DNA of 20,809 nucleotides from a virus, in IMG/VR virus record IMGVR_UViG_3300036857_000387, positions 1 to 20,809 of that record. One strand, written 5' to 3'. The position numbers were made by a program, and so were the translations under genes. Positions 1 to 7,607 of the stretch are shown in pieces; position 1 is the stretch's first letter, and the number at the start of each line of letters is the position of its first letter. The notes under the pieces were generated by a model. The model worked only from the letters and a program-made list of their open reading frames with translations. It was not told where the DNA came from and ran no database searches.

Positions 1-720
1 AGGCAGTCCGACACGGCTACCTACGATGTGATCGTCGATGACGCGCCGATGTCGCCCAATCAGCGTGAGCAGACCTGGGCGATGCTGCAGGCCATGCTGC
101 CGCTGTTGGCCAAGATGAACGTGCCGCCGGAGATGTGGCAGGTGCTGATCGAGTACAGCCCGCTGCCGTCCAACGTCTCGGGCAAGATCAACGACATCAT
201 CTCCAAACAGGCGCAGCAGCCTCCGCCGCCCGATCCGGAGATGGTCAAGATCCAGGCGCAGGTCGAGGGCCAGAAGGCCCAGATGCAGGCGAAGATGGAG
301 GCCGACGCGCAGTCGGCGCAGATCGAGCAGCAGAAGGCCGCCCAGCAACTGGAGATCGAGCGCGAGCGGGCCGAGATCGAGAAGGGCAAAGCCGCGGCCG
401 AGATCCAGGCCATGCAGGCGAAGAACCAGCTGGAGATCGAGGGCTCGCTCGCCAAGCTGCAGGTGGACGTACAGGCGACGCAGGCCAAGGCTGCCGCGGA
501 CGCGGAAGCGCACAGCCAGAAGCTGGCCATGCAGCAGGCGACGGACGAGCAGAAGCTCTCCCATCAGCGCGACGCCGATGCTCAGAAGCTGAAGACCGAC
601 AAGGCCAAATCGTCCATGAAGCCGGCCGCCGGTGCCGCCGAGGAGAAGCCGCGCCGCGGCCGGCGGCTCAAGATCACGCGCGACGAGGCCGGCCGCATGA
701 CGGAGATCGCGGAGGCCTGA
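1..720 (+). CDS. Portal protein, C-terminal part (5' end cut by window edge)
   Basis: The frame is open from the left edge, so the true start lies upstream; the GTG at 28 is an internal Val codon. The visible 239 residues begin with the end of a globular portal domain, including the motif YDVIVDDAPMSPNQRE and a Pro-rich turn (PPPPDPE). They continue as a long Glu/Gln/Ala/Lys-rich coiled coil of about 130 residues and end in a basic tail (KPRRGRRLK). That layout matches the C-terminal barrel/coiled-coil tail of P22-like and related podovirus portals. The portal forms the dodecameric DNA channel at the capsid vertex, and its position upstream of scaffold and capsid genes agrees. The stop is followed after one base by the next ATG. 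The family assignment rests on the N-terminal visible motif plus gene order. Confidence 0.75.
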   Translation, partial: RQSDTATYDVIVDDAPMSPNQREQTWAMLQAMLPLLAKMNVPPEMWQVLIEYSPLPSNVSGKINDIISKQAQQPPPPDPEMVKIQAQVEGQKAQMQAKMEADAQSAQIEQQKAAQQLEIERERAEIEKGKAAAEIQAMQAKNQLEIEGSLAKLQVDVQATQAKAAADAEAHSQKLAMQQATDEQKLSHQRDADAQKLKTDKAKSSMKPAAGAAEEKPRRGRRLKITRDEAGRMTEIAEA

Positions 721-721
721 G

Positions 722-1780
722 ATGGCGGCGGCCATCGCCTGGGCCGACAGCGATTCGATCGTCTCGACCGGCACGACCTTCACGCACAGCGGGGTCGCCA
801 TCGGCACGGAGGCGGCGGACCGCGGGCTCGGCCTCGCCATCAAGGCGCTCAAGAACGGCGCCACGGCCGACATAACGGGCGTGACGGTCGATGGCGAGGC
901 TGCGCAGAAGATCGTCACCCGCGCGGCCGGCAGCAGCGACGGCGCGGGCCTGGCATCAATCTGGGTGCTGGCGTCAAAGCCGACGGGAACGACGGCTGAC
1001 ATAGAGGTCACGGCCTCCGGCAACCTCTACAACAGCCATATCGATGTATTCGCCATTACCGGCGCGGACCTGAGCGCCGCCGTCGACACCGGCGAGGACT
1101 CGTTCATCAACGGTGCCGAGCACGATGGCGATCTGGGCCTCGATGTGCCGGCGGGCGGCATCGCCTTTGGCGGCGTCATCTGCTTCGCGCTGCCGAGCAA
1201 TCCGAATGAAGTCGTCTGGTCCGGCTTCACGGAGCGGTCCGAGCTCAACAATATCTTCGGCAATACGCATCCGAGCGCTGCCGATTATGCCGCCGCCGAT
1301 GCGCAGGCGCCGCTCGCCGTCGGCATCTCGTTCCCGAACATTGTCGGCGGCGCTGGCAACACCATGGCGGCCGTGGCCGCCTCGTTCGGGCCGGCTGCCG
1401 AGCCTGAGCCCGAGCCGCCCGAGCCCATCGCGGCATCGGCGGGCGGCGGCGGAGGCGGCTATAAGCGCAGACGCAAGCGCTATTATCCGTATCCTAACGT
1501 CGCCGATGACGGGTGGGACTGGGAAGAGCGGCTGCGGCCCGCCGGGCCGCCGGAGCGTCCAGAGCCGCCCGCAACCGAGCCGCGGCAGGAGGCCGAGCCG
1601 CAGCCGGTATCGGCGAGGCCGCCCGGAGGCGCGGGACTGGCGCAGGCCGCAAGGATCGAGCGCATGGCGCCCCAGCCGGCGCCGGCGTCGGCGCCGCGCG
1701 CAAAGCCGGCCCTGTCACAGGCGGGGCCGAACGAGGACGAGGAGTGGTGGATCATCCGCCGCTACTTCCTGAACGACTGA
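722..1780 (+). CDS. Beta-rich probable virion protein of unknown role, with Gly run and basic-aromatic tail
   Basis: 352 residues. The start ATG is one base after the portal stop, with GGAGG at 711-715 six bases upstream. Residues 1 to about 223 look like a globular, beta-rich, Thr/Gly/Ala-rich domain with no signal peptide and no catalytic motif that I recognise. A Pro/Glu spacer (about 226-236) leads to a six-glycine run (241-246) and a basic-aromatic patch, YKRRRKRYYPY (247-257). The remainder is a disordered Pro/Ala/Glu-rich tail ending in an aromatic, charged tip (EEWWIIRRYFLND). Its place between portal and scaffold genes suggests a head-associated or minor virion protein, but this is inference from position. 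I do not recognise the family. Confidence 0.55.
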   Translation: MAAAIAWADSDSIVSTGTTFTHSGVAIGTEAADRGLGLAIKALKNGATADITGVTVDGEAAQKIVTRAAGSSDGAGLASIWVLASKPTGTTADIEVTASGNLYNSHIDVFAITGADLSAAVDTGEDSFINGAEHDGDLGLDVPAGGIAFGGVICFALPSNPNEVVWSGFTERSELNNIFGNTHPSAADYAAADAQAPLAVGISFPNIVGGAGNTMAAVAASFGPAAEPEPEPPEPIAASAGGGGGGYKRRRKRYYPYPNVADDGWDWEERLRPAGPPERPEPPATEPRQEAEPQPVSARPPGGAGLAQAARIERMAPQPAPASAPRAKPALSQAGPNEDEEWWIIRRYFLND

Positions 1781-1787
1781 GGAGAGC

Positions 1788-2786
1788 ATGCCAGAAGCCG
1801 CACCGAGCGCATCGACTGTCGACAATGCCCCGCCGCCCGATCCGGATACCGAGAAGTATGCCGCTCTGGCCAGGGAACTGGAGATAGAGCCGGAAGGCGG
1901 CGAGCCCGAGACGCCGGCGGAGCCGCCTGCAGAGCCTGCGGAGCCCGACAAGGCCAAGCCGGAATATGTGCCCTATACCGAGCACGAGAACGTACAGAAG
2001 GCCCTCCGCGAGGCCAGGGAACGCGCCAAGGCATCGGACGAGCGTCTCAACGGCATCATGGAACTCGTCAACCGCAGCCGGGCCGAGCGCCAGCAGCAGA
2101 AAGACGAGCCGAAGAAGGACGAGCCGCAGCTCCCTGATGTGGAGGAAGATCCCATCGGGCACTTCACGGCCAAGATCGCCGCGCTGGAACAGCAGCTCAC
2201 TGAGGCACGTACCGGCACGAGGCAGACGGCCGAGCAGTTCCAGGCGGCCCAGCAGCAGCAGCAGCTGTTCCAGCTGGTACAGCGCTCAGAGACCGATATC
2301 CTCGATCCCAAGAACCCCGACCATAAGGCCGACTATTGGGACGCCTGCGGTTATTTGGAGGGCCAGCGCATCAAGGAGCTGGACCGCATGTATCCCGATG
2401 CCGCGCCCTATGCTGTGCAGTACGCGCAGCAGCAGGGTTTCCGCACGCCGCGGGACCTGAAGCTCGCCACCCTCAACCATGATCGGCAGGCGGTGGCCGT
2501 GCAGGCCCTGCAGCTCGGGCTGTCGCCGGCGCAGGTGTACTACAATCTGGCGCTGGACCGCGGCTATCAGGCCAAGGCCAACGGCAAGGCGCCGGCGGAC
2601 AAGGGCAAGAATATTATCGAGATGGCCAAGCGGGGCACCAAGGCCGCCACCACCATCTCCGGCGGCTCGGGGCGCAAGGGCGCGCAGGACATGTCGATCA
2701 AAGACCTGTCGGACCTGTTCATCGAGGACCCGGAGGCGGCGGATAAGGTATGGGAGGAGATGCGCCGGCAGGGGAGGCTCGGCTGA
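1788..2786 (+). CDS. Probable capsid scaffolding protein
   Basis: 332 residues; GAGGAG at 1779-1784 lies three bases before the ATG. The first 60 or so residues are acidic and Pro-rich. Residues of about 66-170 are Gln/Glu/Lys/Arg-rich and likely coiled coil, including a Gln run near 160. The middle is helical and the C-terminal part is basic (KANGKAPADKGKN), ending in a short acidic helix. An acidic, helical, low-complexity protein coded just upstream of the major capsid gene is the classic profile of a phage scaffold, whose basic C-terminus usually contacts the coat protein. There is no protease motif. The assignment is from composition and order, since scaffolds diverge too fast for motif recognition. 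Confidence 0.6.
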   Translation: MPEAAPSASTVDNAPPPDPDTEKYAALARELEIEPEGGEPETPAEPPAEPAEPDKAKPEYVPYTEHENVQKALREARERAKASDERLNGIMELVNRSRAERQQQKDEPKKDEPQLPDVEEDPIGHFTAKIAALEQQLTEARTGTRQTAEQFQAAQQQQQLFQLVQRSETDILDPKNPDHKADYWDACGYLEGQRIKELDRMYPDAAPYAVQYAQQQGFRTPRDLKLATLNHDRQAVAVQALQLGLSPAQVYYNLALDRGYQAKANGKAPADKGKNIIEMAKRGTKAATTISGGSGRKGAQDMSIKDLSDLFIEDPEAADKVWEEMRRQGRLG

Positions 2787-3208
2787 TGAGCGAGCCGGCC
2801 CGGCGCGTGGCAGCGAAGGCGCCGCCCAAGCCTCAGACCGCGACGGAGAAGCTGCAAGCGCTGGCTGAGCGTCGCCATGCCGGCAGAGGCTATCTCGTAC
2901 CGAGGCCCGTGGGGCTCACGCTGCAGAGCTTCCGCGCCTGGCTCAAGGAAGTGGCCGAGATCGGTGGGGCCGGCGATGTCGAGATCGCCTGGCACTACGT
3001 CAATAACATCGAGTGGAAAGAGCGGCTGCGCAATGAGTACGACCAGCTGCGCGCGGCGGCCGGCAGGCGACACAACGCGCTCGTCGAGCAGGCGGCCGAC
3101 GAGGAGCGGCAGGCCAAGCTCGAATGGGAAGCCCGCACGAGGCAAATCGGCAAGGAACGCGAGAAGGCTGCGCTGAGGGCGCGCCTCGCTGTCCTGGAAG
3201 ACGAATAG
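2786..3208 (+). CDS. Small basic/charged helical protein of unknown function
   Basis: 140 residues. The ATG at 2786 overlaps the scaffold stop (TGATG), and GGGGAGG at 2771-2777 sits at a fitting distance, so I prefer it to an in-frame GTG start at 2750 inside the scaffold gene. The N-terminal 40 residues are basic and Ala/Pro-rich. A central segment (about 50-85) with several Trp residues looks folded, and the C-terminal 50 residues are a Glu/Arg/Lys/Ala helix, probably coiled coil. I do not recognise the family. The tight coupling to the scaffold gene and the place before the capsid gene suggest a head-assembly role. It is the last gene before a 195-bp non-coding gap. Confidence 0.6.
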   Translation: MSEPARRVAAKAPPKPQTATEKLQALAERRHAGRGYLVPRPVGLTLQSFRAWLKEVAEIGGAGDVEIAWHYVNNIEWKERLRNEYDQLRAAAGRRHNALVEQAADEERQAKLEWEARTRQIGKEREKAALRARLAVLEDE

Positions 3209-3241
3209 AGTTCGCCGCGCCGCGGGGCGTCATCCGCGGCA

Positions 3242-3286
3242 TGCGAGCCCGGCCCGCGTCAAAGGCCGGCGGTTCTCCGGCTCGCA
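3242..3286. other. Inverted repeat in the gap before the capsid gene
   Basis: The gap 3209-3403 holds no convincing gene. Within it TGCGAGCC (3242-3249) is exactly complementary to GGCTCGCA (3279-3286), with a smaller nested pair CGGCC (3250-3254) / GGCCG (3264-3268). The transcript could fold into a GC-rich stem. No T-run follows, so a standard intrinsic terminator is not supported. It could instead be an RNA-processing or attenuating structure that sets capsid expression apart from the upstream genes. Confidence 0.4.
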
Positions 3287-3364
3287 CCGTGAGCGAATGC
3301 CATCGGCCGTTCGGGCCGTCAATCCGAGCACACCGCAACCCATAGGACCAATCAGCCCGGCAGC

Positions 3365-3406
3365 TGAAGGAGGCGCGCCGGGCCGCACTCATGGTGTGCC
3401 CAAATG
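3365..3406 (+). promoter_or_regulatory. Capsid ribosome binding site with a possible hairpin between Shine-Dalgarno and ATG
   Basis: A near-perfect Shine-Dalgarno sequence, GAAGGAGG (3366-3373), lies 30 bases before the capsid ATG (3404), which is too far for normal use. No other ATG, GTG or TTG is in frame between the TGA at 3365 and 3404. The intervening bases 3380-3401 can fold: 3380-3383 with 3398-3401 and 3385-3388 with 3394-3397, one bulged C and a five-base loop TCATG. Folding would leave about eight bases between Shine-Dalgarno and ATG, a normal spacing. T4 gene 25 is a known case of a hairpin bridging a split initiation region. Whether it works here is inference. Confidence 0.45.
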
Positions 3407-4540
3407 GCAGATACCTCATACAATCTCAACGATGCCGAGACCGTCAAGCTCTGGTCCCGGAAGCTCGACCGGGAGGCTCTGAAGCGCACCTACATGAAGC
3501 GCTTCATGGGCGACGGCTCGGACTCGATGATCACCATCAAGAACGAGACTAACAAGAGCGCGGGCGACCGCATCCGCGTGACCCTGCGCAAGCAGATGAA
3601 GGGACGCGGCGTCGTCGGCGACGCCAACCTGGAAGGCAACGAGGAGAGCCTCTCCACGTTCACCCAGGACCTGGTGATCAATCAGCTCCGCCATGCCGGC
3701 CGTTCCGACGGCGCCATGACCGAGCAGCGGGTGACGTTCGACATCCGCAACGAGTGCATGGACGGCCTCGCCGACTGGTGGGCCGAGCGCTGGGACATCT
3801 GGGGCTTCTATCACCTCGCCGGCTTCACGCCGGGCAACACGACGGGGACGGCCAGCTCAGACACCGATGCCACGGGCTCGGAGTACAACGGCCACAACAC
3901 GATCACTGCGCCCACGCGCATCGTGCGGGCTGGCTCCGGGCTGACGGCAGACCAGTCGCTCACGACCTCGAACGTGTTCTCGCTGATCCTCATCGACAAG
4001 GCGATCGAGAATGCGAAGGTGGCCCAGACCGGCACCGGGCGGAACCCGATCCGACCGATCATGGTCGGGGGCAAGCCCTACTTCGTGGTGTTCCTGCACC
4101 CCTACCAGGTGACGGACCTGCGCACCAAGGCCAGCTCGGACACGGCGCACCCGGTGCTCTGGTACGACCTGCAGAAGTCGCGCATCCAGGGCGGGGAGAT
4201 GGACAACGGCATCTTCAACGGCGCACTGGGCGAGTACAATGGCTGCATCCTGCACGAGTCTACGCACGTTCCGAAGGGCGTGAGCAGTTCGACGGGCCTC
4301 GCCTTCGCCAATACCCGCAGGGCCATCCTCTGCGGCGCGCAGGCGGCCGTCGCCGGCTTCGGCATCGGCCACGACAAGTCCAGCTACGACTGGTTCGAGC
4401 AGCGGTTCGACTACGGCAACAAGCTGGGCGTCAAGGCCGGCTGCATCTCGGGCCTGAAGAAATCGACCTATGCCGAGAGCGGAACGGACCATGACTTCGG
4501 CACCGTGGTCATGTCGTCCTACGCCGCGGCTCACAGCTGA
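3404..4540 (+). CDS. Major capsid protein, N4-gp56 family
   Basis: 378 residues. The N-terminal part, with AETVKLWSRKLDREALKRTY followed by KRFMGDGSDSMI, and the central DWWAERWDIWGFYHLAG stretch fit the N4-gp56-type (DUF4043-related) HK97-fold major capsid proteins. Other family-like elements are a basic K-G-R-G segment near residue 65 and a C-terminal half with HPYQVTDLR and a DYGNKLG motif. The protein forms the icosahedral shell. It follows a scaffold-like gene and is followed at once by a small probable decoration protein. The length is typical. The start is fixed because no other start codon is available downstream of the in-frame TGA at 3365; the ribosome binding site is unusual (see the separate entry). 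Confidence 0.88.
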   Translation: MADTSYNLNDAETVKLWSRKLDREALKRTYMKRFMGDGSDSMITIKNETNKSAGDRIRVTLRKQMKGRGVVGDANLEGNEESLSTFTQDLVINQLRHAGRSDGAMTEQRVTFDIRNECMDGLADWWAERWDIWGFYHLAGFTPGNTTGTASSDTDATGSEYNGHNTITAPTRIVRAGSGLTADQSLTTSNVFSLILIDKAIENAKVAQTGTGRNPIRPIMVGGKPYFVVFLHPYQVTDLRTKASSDTAHPVLWYDLQKSRIQGGEMDNGIFNGALGEYNGCILHESTHVPKGVSSSTGLAFANTRRAILCGAQAAVAGFGIGHDKSSYDWFEQRFDYGNKLGVKAGCISGLKKSTYAESGTDHDFGTVVMSSYAAAHS

Positions 4541-4552
4541 GAGGAGGCCACA

Positions 4553-4966
4553 ATGGCAGTTGGAACTACCGCGCGGAAGCCGATCGGCCTCCAGGTCTCA
4601 TTCCTGGAGAAGCGGCACGATGCCGGCGATGCCACGGACACCAACGGGACGCAGTTCCTCATCGGAACCATCCCGAAGGGCGCCATGGTCGTCGCCGTCT
4701 ACAAGAAGACGAATGAGACGCCGACCGGCGGCGCCCGTCAGCTGTGGATTGGCACCACGGCTGCGAAGAGCTCGCTCGTCGGTGCTGCCGGCATCGCCGA
4801 GGGCACCTCGACGACCGTGCAGGTGCCGACCGGCGTCAAATCCGTGAACTTCACGCAGGACACGGACCTCTACATCACGCAGACAGGCATGACGACGACC
4901 AAGCCGACGGCGGGCATCTTCGACATCGCCATTGCCTACGTCGTCTCGCCGCAGTTCGAAACCTGA
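4553..4966 (+). CDS. Small capsid-associated protein, probable head decoration or stabilising protein
   Basis: 137 residues. GAGGAGG at 4541-4547 is five bases before the ATG, the strongest ribosome binding site in the window, which fits high expression. The sequence is Thr/Gly/Val-rich with alternating polar and hydrophobic residues, so a compact beta fold is likely. It has no signal, membrane or catalytic motif. A short beta protein coded directly after the major capsid gene commonly serves as a capsid cement or decoration protein. That role is inferred from size, order and expression signal; the sequence family is not one I can name. Confidence 0.6.
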   Translation: MAVGTTARKPIGLQVSFLEKRHDAGDATDTNGTQFLIGTIPKGAMVVAVYKKTNETPTGGARQLWIGTTAAKSSLVGAAGIAEGTSTTVQVPTGVKSVNFTQDTDLYITQTGMTTTKPTAGIFDIAIAYVVSPQFET

Positions 4967-4980
4967 CCGAGGAGTACCGA

Positions 4981-7218
4981 GTGAGCGGCTATTATCTGTA
5001 TATCGGGGCGGCGCCACTGGCGCCGTCTCCCTACTATGTGCTGCTGGCGACGCCGGCCGCGAGCCATCCCGAGTGCAACCATTCCAAGTCGATGGCTGCC
5101 ACAGTGGAGACACTTTCCCGCGCCGGCATCCAGTTCGATTTCCTGCAGGTGCAGGGCTCCTGCCACGTCGACGACGTGCGCAATGGCATCATCCGCGACT
5201 TCCTGAAGTGGGAACGGCCGGCGAGCGAGGCGCCGCACTGCCGTCATCGGTACACCGATCTGTTCTTCATCGATGCCGACATGGGATGGGACGCCAAGGG
5301 CATTATCGACCTGCTGATGGCGCCTGGCGATATCGTGGCCGGCGTCTACCGGCACAAGAACGATATTGAGACCTATCCATTCGTGGCCGGCCAGTTCGAG
5401 GGGTTAGGCGCCAATGAGGCCAACCTGTTCGAGATGGAGAAGGCGGCGACCGGCTTCATGCGCATCCGCCGCGCCGTGCTGGAGCGGCTGGCCGAGGTCG
5501 AGCGCGCCGGCGGGCTGCGGCAGACGGGCTCGCCCCGCTGCTGGTGGCCGAACCCGCAGGACGAGGAGAAGAATCCCGTCCATCCGGTCGCGCGCATTGT
5601 CGAACGCGGCTGGCCGCGGGAGATGGGCATTCCCGTGGAGGTCCATGCCGGCAACGACTACCAGTCCGGCGACTACGTGTTGTGCCTGAAGGCGCGCGCG
5701 GCCGGCTTCGGCGTGTTCGTCGACCCGGACATGAAGTTCAGCCATGCCGGCAGCAAGGTCTGGGTCGGCCACTTCGGCAACCATCTGCGCACCGAGCAGG
5801 GCGTACTCACGCCATCGTTCGTCGCGGCGGTGGAGGCGTTGAAGACCGGCAAGGCCGAGCCTGAGATCTTCGCGGCGCTGTTCGAGGGCTGGGACATCTT
5901 CGCCGGCCGCAGTCCGCTCGGCAGTCCAATGACGCTGGAGCCGGCTGCGCTTGCCGAGCTGTGGGGGCGCGCACGCGGCGCAATTGCTCCCGTGCTGGAG
6001 ATGGGCTCGGGCCTCACGACCCTGGTGCTGGGGCTGGCGCTGCAGGGCACGGGCCAGGCCGTGCATACGCTGGAGGACAATCTGCCGTCATGGCGCCAGA
6101 CCGCCTCGGCCCTCGATCGGCTCGGCATCAAGAACGTGATCTTGCACTACGCCCCGCTGGTGCCGATTGGCCCGAAGGCCGACGAAGTTGCCTACGGCGA
6201 GGCCGAGATCCCCGATACGTTCGGCCTGGTGCTGGTCGATGGCCCCTACTTCTCGCCGCAACGTCGGACGGCGGTATGGGCCCTGCGCACGAGGATCAGG
6301 GCGGCGACGCTCATCGTCGATGACGTGGGCACGAGCAGCGATCTCATCGAGATGCTGCAGAAGGCCGGCCATGTCGTCGACATCAGGGCCGGCGGCAAGA
6401 AGCGGTGGGCGATCGCGACGCCGACAGCCCTGCAGCGGCCGGCCGCCGACCCCAGGCATACTCTGCCGGGGCAGCTCATCGTCTCGCTCACCTCGCATCC
6501 GCCGCGGTTCTCGATGCTGCGGCAGGCGCTCGACAGCCTGCTCGCGCAGGATATGAAGCCCGACGCCGTGGTGCTCTGGCTCGCCCGCAGCGAGTTCGCG
6601 AACCTGCCGAGCGACATCCTGCGGCTCGACGGACTCACGATCCGGCAGTGCGAGGATCTACGCTCGTACAAGAAGCTGATCCCGGCGCTGCGGGAATATC
6701 CGGGCGCCTTCGTGCTGACGGCCGATGACGACCTGATGTATCCGCGGACATGGGTGCGGAGCTTCGTCGAGGCTTCGCGCTGGCCCGTGAAGGAAATTCT
6801 GCTGCGGCGGGCACGCAAGATGAGCTTCGTTCACGGGCCGGCGCCTTCTGCCTATAATTCCTGGCCCCTCGCCCATGCCCTGCTGGAGCAGAACGCACTC
6901 CCAGCCCTGCCCAATCTGTTCCCCACGTCCTGCCACGGCATGCTGGTGCCGCCGGGCGCCATGTATCAGGCCGTCGCCGACATGGCTGGCGCGCAGGCGC
7001 TGGCGCCCATGAACGACGACATCTGGTGGTACTGGATGGGGCTGCTCGGCGGCTCGACGTTCCGCGTCATCGGCGGCGATCCCATCGAGGACCTGCCGAC
7101 GGGCGCCGACGGGCTCTGGTCGCAGCACAATCGCGACGGCGGCAACGACCGGCAGATCGCGGCGATGATCGAGGCTTACGGCATGCCATGGGGACCGGTG
7201 CGCGAGGCTGCGGAATGA
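4981..7218 (+). CDS. Three-domain enzyme: glycosyltransferase - methyltransferase-like - glycosyltransferase
   Basis: 745 residues from a GTG at 4981, with GAGGAG at 4969-4974. Residues of about 15-300 look like a GT-A glycosyltransferase: FFIDADMGW gives a DxD (Asp98, Asp100) for metal and nucleotide-sugar binding, followed by IVAGVYRHK, a GFMRIRRAVLERL helix and GDYVLCLKARAAGF. Residues of about 310-485 resemble a class I methyltransferase Rossmann fold: VLEMGSGLTT (338-347, motif I), an acidic LED after the next strand, LVLVDGPYF around Asp420 and LIVDD (444-448). Residues of about 498-745 form a second, distinct GT-A-like domain: LIVSLTSHPPRF, SYKKLIPAL, TADDDLMYP (Asp582-584) and NDDIWWYWM. 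That pattern is known from transferases in bacterial surface-polysaccharide loci. The enzyme would act in the cytoplasm. Its acceptor (virion protein, fibre, or host polysaccharide) is unknown. It overlaps the next frame by ATGA. Confidence 0.72.
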   Translation: MSGYYLYIGAAPLAPSPYYVLLATPAASHPECNHSKSMAATVETLSRAGIQFDFLQVQGSCHVDDVRNGIIRDFLKWERPASEAPHCRHRYTDLFFIDADMGWDAKGIIDLLMAPGDIVAGVYRHKNDIETYPFVAGQFEGLGANEANLFEMEKAATGFMRIRRAVLERLAEVERAGGLRQTGSPRCWWPNPQDEEKNPVHPVARIVERGWPREMGIPVEVHAGNDYQSGDYVLCLKARAAGFGVFVDPDMKFSHAGSKVWVGHFGNHLRTEQGVLTPSFVAAVEALKTGKAEPEIFAALFEGWDIFAGRSPLGSPMTLEPAALAELWGRARGAIAPVLEMGSGLTTLVLGLALQGTGQAVHTLEDNLPSWRQTASALDRLGIKNVILHYAPLVPIGPKADEVAYGEAEIPDTFGLVLVDGPYFSPQRRTAVWALRTRIRAATLIVDDVGTSSDLIEMLQKAGHVVDIRAGGKKRWAIATPTALQRPAADPRHTLPGQLIVSLTSHPPRFSMLRQALDSLLAQDMKPDAVVLWLARSEFANLPSDILRLDGLTIRQCEDLRSYKKLIPALREYPGAFVLTADDDLMYPRTWVRSFVEASRWPVKEILLRRARKMSFVHGPAPSAYNSWPLAHALLEQNALPALPNLFPTSCHGMLVPPGAMYQAVADMAGAQALAPMNDDIWWYWMGLLGGSTFRVIGGDPIEDLPTGADGLWSQHNRDGGNDRQIAAMIEAYGMPWGPVREAAE

Positions 7219-7607
7219 GCACGGCAATTGCACTTGCAGCGCGCAGCTATGGCGTGGGGTTCATGCTATCCTGGCCGAGGAGAAGAAGCATTTCGGCCGC
7301 CCTTCAGTCGCGTTGGTCATTCGCTCGAGCTCAGAGCGTGGGCACCCCGCAGGACGCTCTTGCGAAGGATTATGGCTGGGGCAAGTGGACGTTTTCCGGG
7401 CCTTTTCTGATCGAGCAAATGTGGCAGCCAGAGGCGGTTTTTGCAGTCTCCATTTTTTTTATGACCCCCAAAAGCTACGCCGAAAGCGGGTTTGCGCCGT
7501 TCTGTTGGGTGTGTGGAGCGCGGCACAACGGGCAACGAACATGGCTTTCCGTTGGGCCGTTGCGGCTCTCGTCCTATCTTCTGCCTGATGGGCCGGCTCT
7601 CGAATGA
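7215..7607 (+). CDS. Doubtful 130-residue frame in a lower-GC stretch
   Basis: The ATG overlaps the preceding stop (ATGA) and has GAGG at 7204-7207, seven bases upstream. The stop overlaps the next gene's ATG the same way, so gene spacing favours a real frame. The product is Ser/Arg/Ala/Trp-rich with no motif I recognise, and codon use does not look like the neighbours. By hand count GC is about 50-57% in several 60-base lines here, against 65% just downstream. A second plus-strand frame is open through 7588 and encodes a plausible helical stretch around 7265-7300. An eight-T run sits at 7453-7460. It may be a recent insertion, a decayed gene or a frame-shifted one. Confidence 0.35.
   Translation: MSTAIALAARSYGVGFMLSWPRRRSISAALQSRWSFARAQSVGTPQDALAKDYGWGKWTFSGPFLIEQMWQPEAVFAVSIFFMTPKSYAESGFAPFCWVCGARHNGQRTWLSVGPLRLSSYLLPDGPALE
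7453..7460. other. Eight-T homopolymer in the low-GC stretch
   Basis: A run of eight T bases followed by ATGACCCCC is unusual in this GC-rich window. Just upstream, GAGGC (7431-7435) can pair with GTCTC (7446-7450) using one wobble pair. That gives a weak terminator-like shape, but five base pairs is too little to call a terminator. The run lies within the doubtful 130-residue frame, where a one-base slip would change the reading frame. Confidence 0.4.

Noticed and set aside
2567-3145. A 192-residue minus-strand open frame opposite the scaffold/small-protein junction
   Set aside because: Both plus-strand genes there have good ribosome binding sites and a TGATG overlap; the minus frame has no start signal or motif.
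3242-3286. Inverted repeat as an intrinsic terminator
   Set aside because: The stem is GC-rich but has a long loop and no T-run after it, so it is listed only as an inverted repeat.
4744-4980. Extension of the fused enzyme upstream to 4744
   Set aside because: It would overlap the decoration-protein gene out of frame and gives a His/Arg/Asp-rich, unstructured leader. The GTG at 4981 has GAGGAG at an ideal distance.
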